Below, piece by piece: positions 53,778 through 62,241 of a DNA stretch of 64,000 nt (position 1 is its first letter; each line of letters begins with the position of its first letter). Source of the DNA: Rhizobium leguminosarum bv. viciae USDA 2370. GTDB lineage: Bacteria > Pseudomonadota > Alphaproteobacteria > Rhizobiales > Rhizobiaceae. The notes below the pieces were generated by a model that did not search any database, was not told the origin of the DNA, and saw nothing but the letters and a program-made list of their open reading frames with translations. The translations under genes were made by a program, and so were the position numbers. The stretch is from the NCBI RefSeq assembly GCF_002008365.1, contig NZ_MRDL01000054.1:62001-126000 (forward strand), written 5' to 3'.

Positions 53778-54374
53778 TCAATGCGCCTTGGTCAGCAATC
53801 CGTCCAGGATCTCGATCATCTTCTGCTCTGCCTCTTCGAGCGAGCCGCTATTGTCGAGCTCCACCACGTCATATTCGCCGCGCACCGTCAGCGGTCCGCG
53901 GGCGAGCCGGGCCATGATATCTTCATGCGTCTCGCGTCCGCGCGCCTCCAGCCGGCCGGCAAGCACTTCGGGGCGGGCGGTGACGTTGATGACTTTCAGC
54001 CGCGGGAAGGCGGCCTGGAAGCGGTGAAGCGCCGAGCGCGAGCCGTTGGCGACAACGACATGGCCTCTGGACAGCGCCACCGAGACCTCGGCGGGAATAC
54101 CGTATTTCAGGCCGTGCGCTTCCCACCAGACGGCGAAGGAGCCTGATTGCTCCATGGCGGCAAACCCTTGGAGGGAGACGGAAAGATGGTCCTCGCCGCC
54201 GGCATCGCGGTGGCGGGTGATGACGCGGCGGACGAAATGCACGTTCTCACGGCCGGCAAAACGCCGGGCGGCGAGGTTCATCAGCGTGTCCTTGCCAGCA
54301 CCGCTCGGACCGACGACAACGACCATGATGCCGCGCTCGGCACCGGCTCCTGCGTGGGGTTCGTGCGGCATCAT
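53778..54374 (-). CDS. phnN: ribose 1,5-bisphosphate phosphokinase PhnN
   Basis: Phosphorylates ribose 1,5-bisphosphate to PRPP, the last step of the C-P lyase salvage route. The 198-aa protein has a guanylate-kinase-like fold; the P-loop VVVVGPSGAGKDTLMNL is at about 17-33. Start overlaps the phnM stop by 4 nt. Its presence shows that the ribose phosphate products are recycled. Confidence 0.94.
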   Translation of the reverse strand: MMPHEPHAGAGAERGIMVVVVGPSGAGKDTLMNLAARRFAGRENVHFVRRVITRHRDAGGEDHLSVSLQGFAAMEQSGSFAVWWEAHGLKYGIPAEVSVALSRGHVVVANGSRSALHRFQAAFPRLKVINVTARPEVLAGRLEARGRETHEDIMARLARGPLTVRGEYDVVELDNSGSLEEAEQKMIEILDGLLTKAH

Positions 54375-55510
54375 GCGACACGGCGTCCCTGGCGCCAGAC
54401 GGAGCGTGTCACCGGCACGCCGTGCGAACGATGGACGCGGACAAGATCGGCGCGCAGCCCGGTTGCGAGCCGGCCGCGATCGTCGAGGCTGACGGTGCGG
54501 GCGGGCGTCGACGTCACCATGGCGATCGCCTTCGGCAGGCTGATGCTCTCCACCTCATCGGCGAGAATGAAGGGCGCATGCAGCAGGCTGAGCGGCACGT
54601 AGTCGGAGGAAAGCACGTCGAGCACGCCCATCTCGGCAAGGTCGCGGGCGGCGATGTTGCCGGAATGGGATTTGCCGCGCACGATGTTCGGCGCGCCCAT
54701 CAGCACGCTCATGCCATGTTCGTGCGACGCCCGGGCGGCGTCGAAACTGGTCGGGAACTCGGCCAGGCGCACACCGTTGTCAATTGCCTCGTCGACATGC
54801 GAGAGCGTCGCGTCATCGTGGCTAGCCACGGTGATGCCGCGCTCGGCGCAGACCTTGGCGATGGCGTTGCGATGCGGCGTCGAATTGCGCGCCGATTCTG
54901 CCTGACGCTTGGCAACGAAACGGGCGAAAGCCTCGTCGCTCAGGCCCCGCTTCTTCTGGTAGTAGAAGATATATTGGTCCATCGTCTGGAATTGCCGCTG
55001 GCCGGGTGCATGATCCATCAGCGAGACGAGCCGCACATGCCGGTCGTTTTCGAAATCGCCGAAGTGTTCGAGCACGTTGTCGGCCGAGACCTCGCAGCGA
55101 AGGTGGATGAGGTGCTCGGCGCGCAGCCTGCCTTCCTTCTCCGCCGATTGGATGGCGTCCGCCATCTCGCGCATCTCGCCATGTTCGAAGCCGCCGTCCT
55201 CGTCCGCACCCATGCGCAGGCAGTCGAACACCGTCGTGATGCCTGACGTGACGATCTGGGCGTCATGCGCTTGAACTGCGGCGGTCTTGTTCCAGCGAAT
55301 GCCGGGACGCGGTTGATAATGGCCTTCGAGATGATCGGTGTGCAGCTCGACAAGGCCTGGAATGACGTAGTCGCCTTCGAAATCTTCGCCGGCTACCGAG
55401 TTGCCCTCGGAGATGTCGGCAATCTTCCCGTCGCGGATGAGGATCGAGCCTGAGAGGATGTCATCCTCGAGAACGATGCGGGCGTTGGAAAACACGGTCT
55501 CTTTGCTCAT
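54371..55510 (-). CDS. phnM: alpha-D-ribose 1-methylphosphonate 5-triphosphate diphosphatase PhnM
   Basis: Amidohydrolase that removes pyrophosphate before the C-P lyase step. The 379-aa protein has the metal motif VELHTDHLEGH and later SHDDATLSHV and SSDYVPLSLL, all typical of PhnM. ATG at 55510 (MSKETVFSNARIV) is the family start; the frame runs open for 44 residues beyond. It lies 13 nt after the DUF1045 gene. Confidence 0.95.
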   Translation of the reverse strand: MSKETVFSNARIVLEDDILSGSILIRDGKIADISEGNSVAGEDFEGDYVIPGLVELHTDHLEGHYQPRPGIRWNKTAAVQAHDAQIVTSGITTVFDCLRMGADEDGGFEHGEMREMADAIQSAEKEGRLRAEHLIHLRCEVSADNVLEHFGDFENDRHVRLVSLMDHAPGQRQFQTMDQYIFYYQKKRGLSDEAFARFVAKRQAESARNSTPHRNAIAKVCAERGITVASHDDATLSHVDEAIDNGVRLAEFPTSFDAARASHEHGMSVLMGAPNIVRGKSHSGNIAARDLAEMGVLDVLSSDYVPLSLLHAPFILADEVESISLPKAIAMVTSTPARTVSLDDRGRLATGLRADLVRVHRSHGVPVTRSVWRQGRRVA

Positions 55511-55523
55511 GTCGTCAGGTCTT

Positions 55524-56219
55524 TCAGCTTTTGGCGCCGGCAAGCGGCAGCCAGGAATGAACTTTGAACGGGGCACCGCGCGTCTCCTCGATGAAGACGG
55601 CAAGGCCGGAAATCGAAAGCGGCCGGCCGATGAAATCGGCAAAACGCTCTGTTAGGATCGCTTTCATCACCTGAGCACGTGTCTCGGGCACTTGGCCGCT
55701 CAGCGTCATGTGAAAGCCGAAATCCTCCATGACGTAAGGATAACCCCAGCGCTGCAGATGGGCGCGCTGGCTGTCGCTGAGCTTCTCCGGATTGCGCCGC
55801 GCCATATCGGCCTCGGAAAGCGCCGCCCGGAACGGTTCGAAGGACCTTACCACTTTCGCGGCGAAATCCTGAAGAGGTTGATGAAGTGAACCGGGAACGA
55901 GGGCAAAAAAACGGCCGAGCTGGCCGAGCACGAGCTCAGGAATCTCGAAGGCTTGCGTGCGCTGGGCAAAATCCTCGGCAACGGTCATGAGATCCTCCTC
56001 GGTGACCGAGGAGGCGAGGGAAAAGGGCGCCTTGATCGTGGCGTGAAAGCCGTAACGGCGCGGGTCGGCGGTCAGCTCGAACTGTTCTGCCGCCCCCAGT
56101 TGCTCATATTCCGGTGCAGGGTAGGTCTCGCCGGTGAAAGCACTGCGGCCGAGCCAGAGCGAGGCCGCGCCGGTCAGGGGATCATCCTTCGGCGGCGAGA
56201 AATAGAGAGCGTAGCGCAA
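55524..56219 (-). CDS. DUF1045 2H-type phosphoesterase of the phn cluster
   Basis: A 231-aa protein with two HxT motifs: HATIKAPF (about residue 61) and HMTLSG (about 171), the signature of 2H phosphoesterases, which open cyclic phosphodiesters. It is DUF1045, a family found almost only in phosphonate clusters. The start is a TTG at 56219 (reading MRYALYFSPPKDD) with AGGAT upstream; the earlier part of the open frame lacks family pattern. No PhnP is visible in the cluster, so it is a candidate to hydrolyse 5-phosphoribosyl 1,2-cyclic phosphate (inference). Confidence 0.85.
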   Translation of the reverse strand: MRYALYFSPPKDDPLTGAASLWLGRSAFTGETYPAPEYEQLGAAEQFELTADPRRYGFHATIKAPFSLASSVTEEDLMTVAEDFAQRTQAFEIPELVLGQLGRFFALVPGSLHQPLQDFAAKVVRSFEPFRAALSEADMARRNPEKLSDSQRAHLQRWGYPYVMEDFGFHMTLSGQVPETRAQVMKAILTERFADFIGRPLSISGLAVFIEETRGAPFKVHSWLPLAGAKS

Positions 56220-56359
56220 GGCTTTTATCCTGGAGATCGTCCAAACGGGGAGGGCACTGTGCAGTGATTTGGCGGCGAACCGCAAGCAGGCTCCCGGCTA
56301 AAAGATTTCCGTGACAGAATGATGATGGCGGCAGCGGCGCCACTGCTTTGATGGATGGA

Positions 56360-57703
56360 TCAGTGGGCTTTCGTGCCCATCAGCCGGTGGCGCAACGCGT
56401 TCGAGGCGGCGTCGAAAATGAAGACGACGATCAGGATCAGAATGACCATGTAGGCGACGTTTTCCCAGTTGGCGTTGGTGCGCATGGCCTCCCACAGCTT
56501 GAGGCCGATGCCGCCGGCGCCGACAGCGCCGATAATGGTCGCGCCGCGCACGTTCGATTCCCATTGGTAGAGCGTCTGGCTGACGAAGACGGGAACGATC
56601 TGCGGCATAATGCCATAACGATGAACGAGCACGGTCTGAGCGCCTGTTGATTTGATGCCTTCCCGCGGCTTATTGTCGATATTCTCGAGGCCTTCGGAAT
56701 AGAGCTTGCCGAGCGTGCCGGTCTCGGTGAGGAAGATCGCACCGCTGCCGGCGAGCGGGCCGGGCCCGAAGGCGCGCGTCAGGAACAGCGCCCAGATCAG
56801 CATATCGACCGAGCGCAGGAAATCGAAGAAGCGCTTCAGGATCTGGTTCAGCAGGCGGTTCGGCGTGATGTTGCGCGCTGCCAGGAAGGCGAGCGGAAAG
56901 GCGGTAAGCGAGCCGAGCAGCGTTCCGAGGAACGCCATGACGATCGTCTGGAAAAGCTTGGTCCAGACGTCGCCGTGCTGCCATTCGCTGTTGTTCCAGA
57001 TATCGTCGAAGGCGAGCGACAGGTTGGATTGGTCGGGCTTGATGCGCGGGCCGGAGACGATGAGGCTGACGACCTCCCCGAACGGCTTGTCGAAGAAGGA
57101 TGATTGCGTGTCGAAGATGAAATTCGCCCAGCCGATGAAACGTTTGCGGATCTTCACCCGGTCGACTGAGATGCTGACATTGCCGGCAAAGCCGAGATCC
57201 GCCAGCACGTTGTCATCATAGACTGTCATCCAGCCGGGTACCGGTCCGACGACTTTCGGCGCGCCGCTCGAAACTTCCACCGGGACGCTGACGCCATGCG
57301 CGGTGACGATCGTCTCGCTCTTCGAGACGGTGACGCTGCCGCTGGTGCCGCTGATCGAGACGGTGATGCTGCCGTCGGGATTGTTGACCAGCCAGTCCGG
57401 ATGCGGATTGTCGCCGAGCGGCGAGAAGCGCGGATAACGGATATCGATCGAGCCGTCATTCCCGATGCGGAATTCCGGCTGAACGTCGTAGCTCACCCAT
57501 TGGCTGAGATAGATGCCGACGCGCTCCCAATGGGCTTCGGCAAAAAGCTTGGGCAGGTCGAAGAACCAGACGGCATAGAGGCTGTAGAGCAGTGTCGCGA
57601 TGAGGATCATCAGCCCGCCGAAACGCTGGCGGAACGACCGGTGGAAATATTCCGGATAGCGCGTTTCTATCTCATGCATGCGGTTTGCGTCGATCACCGT
57701 CAT
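56360..57703 (-). CDS. phnE2: phosphonate ABC transporter permease PhnE (long form, PhnE2)
   Basis: Membrane-spanning subunit of the phosphonate importer. The 447-aa protein is far longer than the usual ~270 aa; a hydrophilic segment of about 180 residues between the first membrane helix and the permease core (about 60-235) is probably periplasmic. The C-terminal core has the permease consensus (ESNVRGATIIGAVGAGGIGLKL). It follows phnE1 at 7 nt; a heterodimer of PhnE1 and PhnE2 is likely. Confidence 0.93.
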   Translation of the reverse strand: MTVIDANRMHEIETRYPEYFHRSFRQRFGGLMILIATLLYSLYAVWFFDLPKLFAEAHWERVGIYLSQWVSYDVQPEFRIGNDGSIDIRYPRFSPLGDNPHPDWLVNNPDGSITVSISGTSGSVTVSKSETIVTAHGVSVPVEVSSGAPKVVGPVPGWMTVYDDNVLADLGFAGNVSISVDRVKIRKRFIGWANFIFDTQSSFFDKPFGEVVSLIVSGPRIKPDQSNLSLAFDDIWNNSEWQHGDVWTKLFQTIVMAFLGTLLGSLTAFPLAFLAARNITPNRLLNQILKRFFDFLRSVDMLIWALFLTRAFGPGPLAGSGAIFLTETGTLGKLYSEGLENIDNKPREGIKSTGAQTVLVHRYGIMPQIVPVFVSQTLYQWESNVRGATIIGAVGAGGIGLKLWEAMRTNANWENVAYMVILILIVVFIFDAASNALRHRLMGTKAH

Positions 57704-57710
57704 GGCGGCC

Positions 57711-58670
57711 TCAATGTTGCAGGAGGAAGGCGTGCTCGCCGACGAGGCGGCGGCGCAGCCATGCGGAGAACTGGTCGACGGCGACGATCGTCACGAACAG
57801 CAGCAGAACGAGCGCCACCGTCTTGGCGCCGAAGCCGCGCGAGATCGAGAGCTTCAGCTCCTCGCCGATGCCGCCGCCGCCGACGGCGCCGATGATGGTC
57901 GAGGCGCGCACGTTAATCTCAAGGCGCAGCAGCGCATAGGAGGTGAAATTCGGCAGCACTTGCGGCAGGGCGGCAAAGCGCACGCGTTCCCACCAGTTGG
58001 CGCCCACGGCTTTCATGCCCTCGTGAGGCTTCATGTCGATATTTTCGGCCACTTCGTAGAAGAGTTTGCCGAGCGCGCCGATCGTGTGCAGGGTGATGGC
58101 GATGATGGCGGCGACCGGCCCGATCGACAGGATCGCCGAAAACAGCCCGGCTATGACGATTTCAGGGAAGGCGCGCAGGAACTCCATCAGCCGCTTGGTG
58201 AAGATGCGCAACGGCCATGAATTCGTCAGGTTGCGCGCGGCAAAGAAGCTCAATGGGACGGCAAAGACGAAGGCGACGATCGTCGAGATCAGCGCGACGT
58301 TGATGGTGACGATCATCAGCTCGAAATATTCGGGAATGTAGAAGGCGCCCCAGACGTAGACGCGGCCCCTGTCGAAATTGAATTCCTCGCCGCCCTTGTC
58401 GTTGACGCTCGCTATATCAAACAGCGCGCGCCAGACGTCGTGCCAATCCCTGGGGATGAGCCAGCTCAGGAAGTCGAAGAGATGCGGCAGCCGGTCGAAG
58501 AAATGGCCGGCATTGCTCTCGTCGGCGAAGCGGACGGAGCTGACGAAAGCCGCAATGAGGATAACCAGGCCGAGGATGGTATAGAAGCGGCGCTTGGCGA
58601 CCATCCGGTCCCAGGCGGTGCCGATTTCCTTGGTGCTCTGCATGTGCGGCTGTGTATCGGCAATAGTCAT
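57711..58670 (-). CDS. phnE1: phosphonate ABC transporter permease PhnE1
   Basis: Second membrane subunit of the importer. The 319-aa protein has about six membrane segments, and the EAA-type permease loop (INVRASTIIGAVGGGGIGEEL). It carries a shorter N-terminal periplasmic segment than PhnE2. The ATG at 58670; the TTG three bases upstream is not needed. A hairpin and a family B repeat stand between phnD and this gene. Confidence 0.94.
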   Translation of the reverse strand: MTIADTQPHMQSTKEIGTAWDRMVAKRRFYTILGLVILIAAFVSSVRFADESNAGHFFDRLPHLFDFLSWLIPRDWHDVWRALFDIASVNDKGGEEFNFDRGRVYVWGAFYIPEYFELMIVTINVALISTIVAFVFAVPLSFFAARNLTNSWPLRIFTKRLMEFLRAFPEIVIAGLFSAILSIGPVAAIIAITLHTIGALGKLFYEVAENIDMKPHEGMKAVGANWWERVRFAALPQVLPNFTSYALLRLEINVRASTIIGAVGGGGIGEELKLSISRGFGAKTVALVLLLFVTIVAVDQFSAWLRRRLVGEHAFLLQH

Positions 58671-58687
58671 CAACGCCTCGCCTACTT

Positions 58688-58788
58688 CATAATTCTATCC
58701 TCAAATCGGAATCGATTTGAGGATAGAATTATGCAGCAATTCGAAGTGCTACAGCGTCCTCTGCGCGTCTAAGACGCGCGGCGCCGTA
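58688..58788. repeat. mosaic palindromic repeat, family B, inverted copy with perfect long palindrome
   Basis: 101 bp between phnD and phnE1. Its first part, 58688-58733, is a perfect inverted repeat with 21-bp arms (CATAATTCTATCC ... GGATAGAATTATG) and loop GAAT, the best-kept palindrome in the window. The second part is CAGCGTCCTCTGCGCG...CGCGCGGCGCCG. Within the mRNA it would fold into a very stable hairpin. Confidence 0.88.
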
Positions 58789-58801
58789 GTCAAAAGATAG
58801 A

Positions 58802-58823
58802 GGGCGGCCGTCGCCGGCCGCCC
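58802..58823 (-). terminator. hairpin after phnD
   Basis: A 9-bp stem GGGCGGCCG / CGGCCGCCC with 4-nt loop, followed on the minus strand by CTCTATCTTTT. It is 20 nt past the phnD stop. It is likely to stop part of the transcripts and to protect the phnCD part, giving more binding protein than permease. Confidence 0.7.
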
Positions 58824-58842
58824 CCAATTCGAAACGGCTCGA

Positions 58843-59748
58843 TCAGCCGCCTATGGCAGCTTTGCGGACGTCGACGACGGCATTGTAGAAGTCGTGCTTG
58901 ACAGGCGCGTAGCCCTTGTAGTCGCCGCCTTCGACAGCGGCGAAGCACTTGTGATCCTTCTCCGGCAGAGCCGTGAAGAAGGCTGCAAGCTTCGTCTGCC
59001 ACTCTTCGCCGAGAGCGTTGCGAACGACGAGCGGGCCGTTCGGGATCAGCGGCGAACGCCATACTTCGACCAGCTTGTTCGGGTCGACGGCGCCCTTGTC
59101 GACTTCCTTGCGGAAGGTACCGGAGGTGTAGCCGTCCTTGAAGTCGCCGATGCCCGAGCTATCGTCGACGGCAATGTCGACCTTGCCGTCATAGGCAGCG
59201 AGAAGGTTGTTCTCGTGACCGCCGTTGAACTGGGTCGAGGCGAAGAACTTGTCGTTCGGCATGCCCGTGTCCTTCGGGATCTGCGTCAGCGGAACGAGGT
59301 AGCCCGAGGTGGAATCCGGATCGGCGTAGCCGAGCTTCTTGCCCTTGGCGTCCTTGATGGAGTTGATGCCGGAGGACTTCAGAGCAAGGCCGATCGAGTA
59401 ATAACCCGTCGAGCCGTCCTTCTGCTGCGTCGTCAGGATCGGCGTGACAGCCTTCGAATCCTTGATGTAGACGGCGGCGTAGCCGGAGGCGCCGAGTTCG
59501 GCGAAATCGAGCGTGCCACCGAGCAGGCCCTGGATTACGCCGTCATAGTCGGCGGCCGGGAAGAGCGAAACCTTCTCGAAGCCGAATTCCTGCTTCAGAT
59601 GGTCGGCAAGGCAGGCATAGTTGCGCAGGCGGTCGGTTTCGTTTTCGCCGCCGAGGATGCCGATGCGGAATTCCTTGAGGTCTGCAGCGTGGGCAGCGCC
59701 GGCGAGCGCGAAGAGCGCCGTTGCCGCAAAGAGTGCTTTCTTCAACAT
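58843..59748 (-). CDS. phnD: phosphonate-binding periplasmic protein PhnD
   Basis: Captures phosphonates and delivers them to PhnE1E2. The 301-aa protein has a signal peptide (1-21, ending GAAHAAD) and the PhnD-type fold (FRIGILGGENETDRLRNYACLADHL, ...DPDSTSGYLVPLTQ). The serine/threonine-rich SGYLVP loop forms the ligand site. Rhizobial relatives bind phosphonates and perhaps phosphate. Confidence 0.95.
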   Translation of the reverse strand: MLKKALFAATALFALAGAAHAADLKEFRIGILGGENETDRLRNYACLADHLKQEFGFEKVSLFPAADYDGVIQGLLGGTLDFAELGASGYAAVYIKDSKAVTPILTTQQKDGSTGYYSIGLALKSSGINSIKDAKGKKLGYADPDSTSGYLVPLTQIPKDTGMPNDKFFASTQFNGGHENNLLAAYDGKVDIAVDDSSGIGDFKDGYTSGTFRKEVDKGAVDPNKLVEVWRSPLIPNGPLVVRNALGEEWQTKLAAFFTALPEKDHKCFAAVEGGDYKGYAPVKHDFYNAVVDVRKAAIGG

Positions 59749-59834
59749 GTTCTCTCCTATTGACCGGTGTCCCCGGCCTTCCCGTTACGAAGAAGTGTGC
59801 CCTTGACGCGGGCGCTCGATCGCGGCTGCCTCTC

Positions 59835-60683
59835 TCAGAGGCCGGCCAGCGCCAGCGGCTGTGTGCCGGCGGATTGATGGTCTGCCCGCTCGGGGGCGAT
59901 ATTGATCGATGTCGAGGTCACCGTTTCGTCGATGCCGGCGCCGTCCTTGTCCGTCCCGTAGATTTCCTTCACCGCTTCGGCCGTCAGCTCCGAGGGTTTG
60001 CCGTCGAAGACGACGCGGCCACCGGCCATGCCGACGATGCGCTCACAATAGTTGCGGGCGGTGTCGAGCGTGTGAAGGTTGGTGATGACGGTGATGCCCT
60101 CGCGCTCGTTGATATCGCGCAGCGCATCCATGACAATCTTGGCGTTCAGCGGATCGAGCGAGGCGATCGGCTCATCGGCGAGAACCATCTTCGGGTTCTG
60201 CATCAGCGCGCGGGCGATCGCCACGCGCTGCTGCTGGCCGCCGGAAAGCGTTCCGGCTGCCTGCAACGCCGTCTGCTCGATGCCGAGGCGTTCGAGTGCC
60301 GCGATGGCATGCACGCGTTCCTCGCGGGTGAAGATGTTGAGCAGGCTCATAAGCGTCGAGCGATGATTGAGGCGGCCAAGCATGACATTGGTGAGGACGT
60401 CGAGGCGCGGCACCAGGTTGAACTGCTGGAAGATCATCGCGCAGTCGCGCTGCCAGTTGCGCAACGCCTGGCCGCGAAGCCCGGAGACCTCGACGCCGGC
60501 GAAATGAATGGAGCCGGAGCTCGGCTCCTGAAGGCGGTTGATCATGCGTAGTAGCGTCGACTTGCCGGCGCCGGAGCGGCCGATGATGCCGACCATCTGG
60601 CCCTGAGGAATGGCGAGGGTGACGGAATCGACGGCGAGCTTTTTTCCGAAACGACGTGTGACATTCTTCAGCTCGAACATCAT
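59835..60683 (-). CDS. phnC: phosphonate ABC transporter ATP-binding protein PhnC
   Basis: ATPase that drives phosphonate uptake. The 282-aa protein has Walker A GRSGAGKST, the ABC signature LSGGQQQRVAIARAL and Walker B MVLADEPIASLDP. Two adjacent ATG codons (60683 and 60680) follow AAGGGAAGAG. It is first of phnC-D-E1-E2; an independent promoter with a Pho-box-like element lies in the 114-bp gap upstream. Confidence 0.95.
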   Translation of the reverse strand: MMFELKNVTRRFGKKLAVDSVTLAIPQGQMVGIIGRSGAGKSTLLRMINRLQEPSSGSIHFAGVEVSGLRGQALRNWQRDCAMIFQQFNLVPRLDVLTNVMLGRLNHRSTLMSLLNIFTREERVHAIAALERLGIEQTALQAAGTLSGGQQQRVAIARALMQNPKMVLADEPIASLDPLNAKIVMDALRDINEREGITVITNLHTLDTARNYCERIVGMAGGRVVFDGKPSELTAEAVKEIYGTDKDGAGIDETVTSTSINIAPERADHQSAGTQPLALAGL

Positions 60684-60745
60684 GCTCTTCCCTTGCGATC
60701 CAGGCCTTGGTCAGCATCGCATTAGTCCCGCTTGATGAACCTCAC

Positions 60746-60772
60746 ATGTCATATTTGTGTAAGTCCTGTCAC
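60746..60772. promoter_or_regulatory. Pho-box-like element upstream of phnC
   Basis: On the plus strand TGTCAT at 60747, TGTAAG exactly 11 bp further and TGTCAC another 9 bp on, that is, three half-sites of the PhoB type (CTGTCAT, 11-bp repeat). The first pair has the correct 11-bp period. Orientation is opposite to phnC, which is unusual but allowed. It lies about 63 bp from phnC. Confidence 0.6.
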
Positions 60773-60797
60773 AATTCTCCGCCCCTATATCGGGGGT

Positions 60798-61415
60798 TTA
60801 ACCGCCGTAACGGGATAGGAAATCTTCCGCGCTCAGGTTGCGGAAGTCGGAGAGCGCCTGGCGTAGCCGGTCGTGCTCCCAGTCCCACCAGGAAAGCCTG
60901 TCCATCCGTTCGCCGACCTCTCTTGGAAAGCGCTCGCGGATGAGCTTTGCCGGCACGCCGCCGACGATCGTATAGGGCGCGACGTCCTTCGAGACGACGG
61001 CGCCGGCTCCGACCACCGCGCCGTTGCCGACGTTGACGCCCGGCAGGATCGTCGCCCCGTGGCCGATCCAGATGTCATTGCCGATCGTCACGCGATTTGC
61101 GCGCCGCCAGGCGAAGAAGTCCGTCTCCATGTCGCCGTCCGGCCAGTAGTCGGCGGCGCGATAGGTGAAATGATGCAGTGTCGCGCGCCAGGTCGGATGG
61201 TTGGTGGCGTTGATACGCACGGCGGCGGCGATATTGACGAACTTGCCGATCGTCGCACACCAGACGGAGCCGTCCTGCATGATGTAGGAATAGTCGCCGA
61301 ACGTGGCCTCGCTGATGCGGCAGCGTTCAGAGACCTCCGTATAGCGCCCGAAGGTGGAATCGCTGACGGACGCCGTCTCATGAAAATAGGGCTCGATACC
61401 CAGCTTGCGGCTCAT
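60798..61415 (-). CDS. hexapeptide-repeat acetyltransferase of the phn cluster
   Basis: A 205-aa left-handed beta-helix transferase of the xenobiotic/chloramphenicol acetyltransferase group, with hexapeptide repeats (GNDIWIGHGATILPGVNVGN) and a late VAPYTIVGGVPAKLIRERF. This kind is seen in many phosphonate clusters; it may acetylate an aminophosphonate or protect the cell, but its substrate is unproved. Its start overlaps the phnL stop by 4 nt. Confidence 0.88.
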   Translation of the reverse strand: MSRKLGIEPYFHETASVSDSTFGRYTEVSERCRISEATFGDYSYIMQDGSVWCATIGKFVNIAAAVRINATNHPTWRATLHHFTYRAADYWPDGDMETDFFAWRRANRVTIGNDIWIGHGATILPGVNVGNGAVVGAGAVVSKDVAPYTIVGGVPAKLIRERFPREVGERMDRLSWWDWEHDRLRQALSDFRNLSAEDFLSRYGG

Positions 61416-62119
61416 GCAGCGATCTTTCTCGGTGAGAATTGCTGGACGTCGAGGATGCGGTCGGCGACGGCTTCGCGCACCTCTTCGTCGTGGAAGATGC
61501 CGAGAAGGGCCACCCCCGCCGTCTTCTTTTCCGCGATCATGCCGACGACGACGGCACGGTTCCTGGCATCGAGTGAGGCTGTGGGTTCGTCGAGAAGCAG
61601 GATCGTATGCTCGGTGATGAAGCCGCGCGCGATGTTGACGCGTTGCTGCTCGCCGCCGGAGAAGGTGGCGGGCGGAAGCTGCCAGAGCGTTTCCGGCAGA
61701 TTGAGCCTGGCAAGCAGGGCGCCCGCCTTTTCCCGCGCGGTGACGGCGTCCTCGCCGCGTGCCACCAGCGGTTCGGCAACCACGTCGATCGCCGCGACGC
61801 GCGGCACGGTGCGCAGGAACTGGCTGACATAGCCGAGCGTATCGCGGCGGACGTTGAGCACGGTGCGCGGATCGGCGGAGGCGAGATCGACGATGCGGTC
61901 ATTGTGACGGATGAGGATCTGGCCGGTGTCGACGGCATAATTGCCGTAGATCATCTTGAGCAGCGAGCTCTTGCCGATGCCCGATGGGCCACCGAGCACG
62001 ACGCATTCGCCCGATGTAACCGAGAAGGCGACATCGGAGACGACAGGTAGCTTGATGCCGTCGCGCAGATGCATGGTGAAGCTCTTCGAGACTTCGGAAA
62101 CGACGAGGGGCGTTGCCAT
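61412..62119 (-). CDS. phnL: C-P lyase system ATP-binding protein PhnL
   Basis: ABC-type ATPase of the C-P lyase machinery, not a transporter subunit. The 235-aa protein has Walker A GGPSGIGKSS, signature FSGGEQQRVNIARGF and LLLDEPTASLDA. The ATG at 62119 (MATPLVVSEVSKS) is the family start; the frame upstream reaches into a repeat. A family B repeat lies between phnK and phnL. Confidence 0.94.
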   Translation of the reverse strand: MATPLVVSEVSKSFTMHLRDGIKLPVVSDVAFSVTSGECVVLGGPSGIGKSSLLKMIYGNYAVDTGQILIRHNDRIVDLASADPRTVLNVRRDTLGYVSQFLRTVPRVAAIDVVAEPLVARGEDAVTAREKAGALLARLNLPETLWQLPPATFSGGEQQRVNIARGFITEHTILLLDEPTASLDARNRAVVVGMIAEKKTAGVALLGIFHDEEVREAVADRILDVQQFSPRKIAA

Positions 62120-62140
62120 GATTTCTTCTTCCTTGGTTTC

Positions 62141-62235
62141 GCCGCGCGTCTGAAAGGACGCGCAATGGACACGTAACATGCTGAATTGCTGCATAATTTT
62201 ACCTAAAATCGATTCCGATTTAAGGAATTATGCAG
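62141..62235. repeat. mosaic palindromic repeat, family B
   Basis: 95 bp, GCCGCGCGTCTGAAAGGACGC then GAATTGCTGCATAATTTTACC...TTAAGGAATTATGCAG. The first palindrome is shortened. It occupies almost all of the phnK-phnL gap. Confidence 0.84.
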
Positions 62236-62241
62236 CAGCGC

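Noticed and set aside
53757..53781. TTG start for the GrpB family gene at 53781
   Set aside because: The ATG at 53757 has a good ribosome site and family length; the TTG would overlap the phnN stop.
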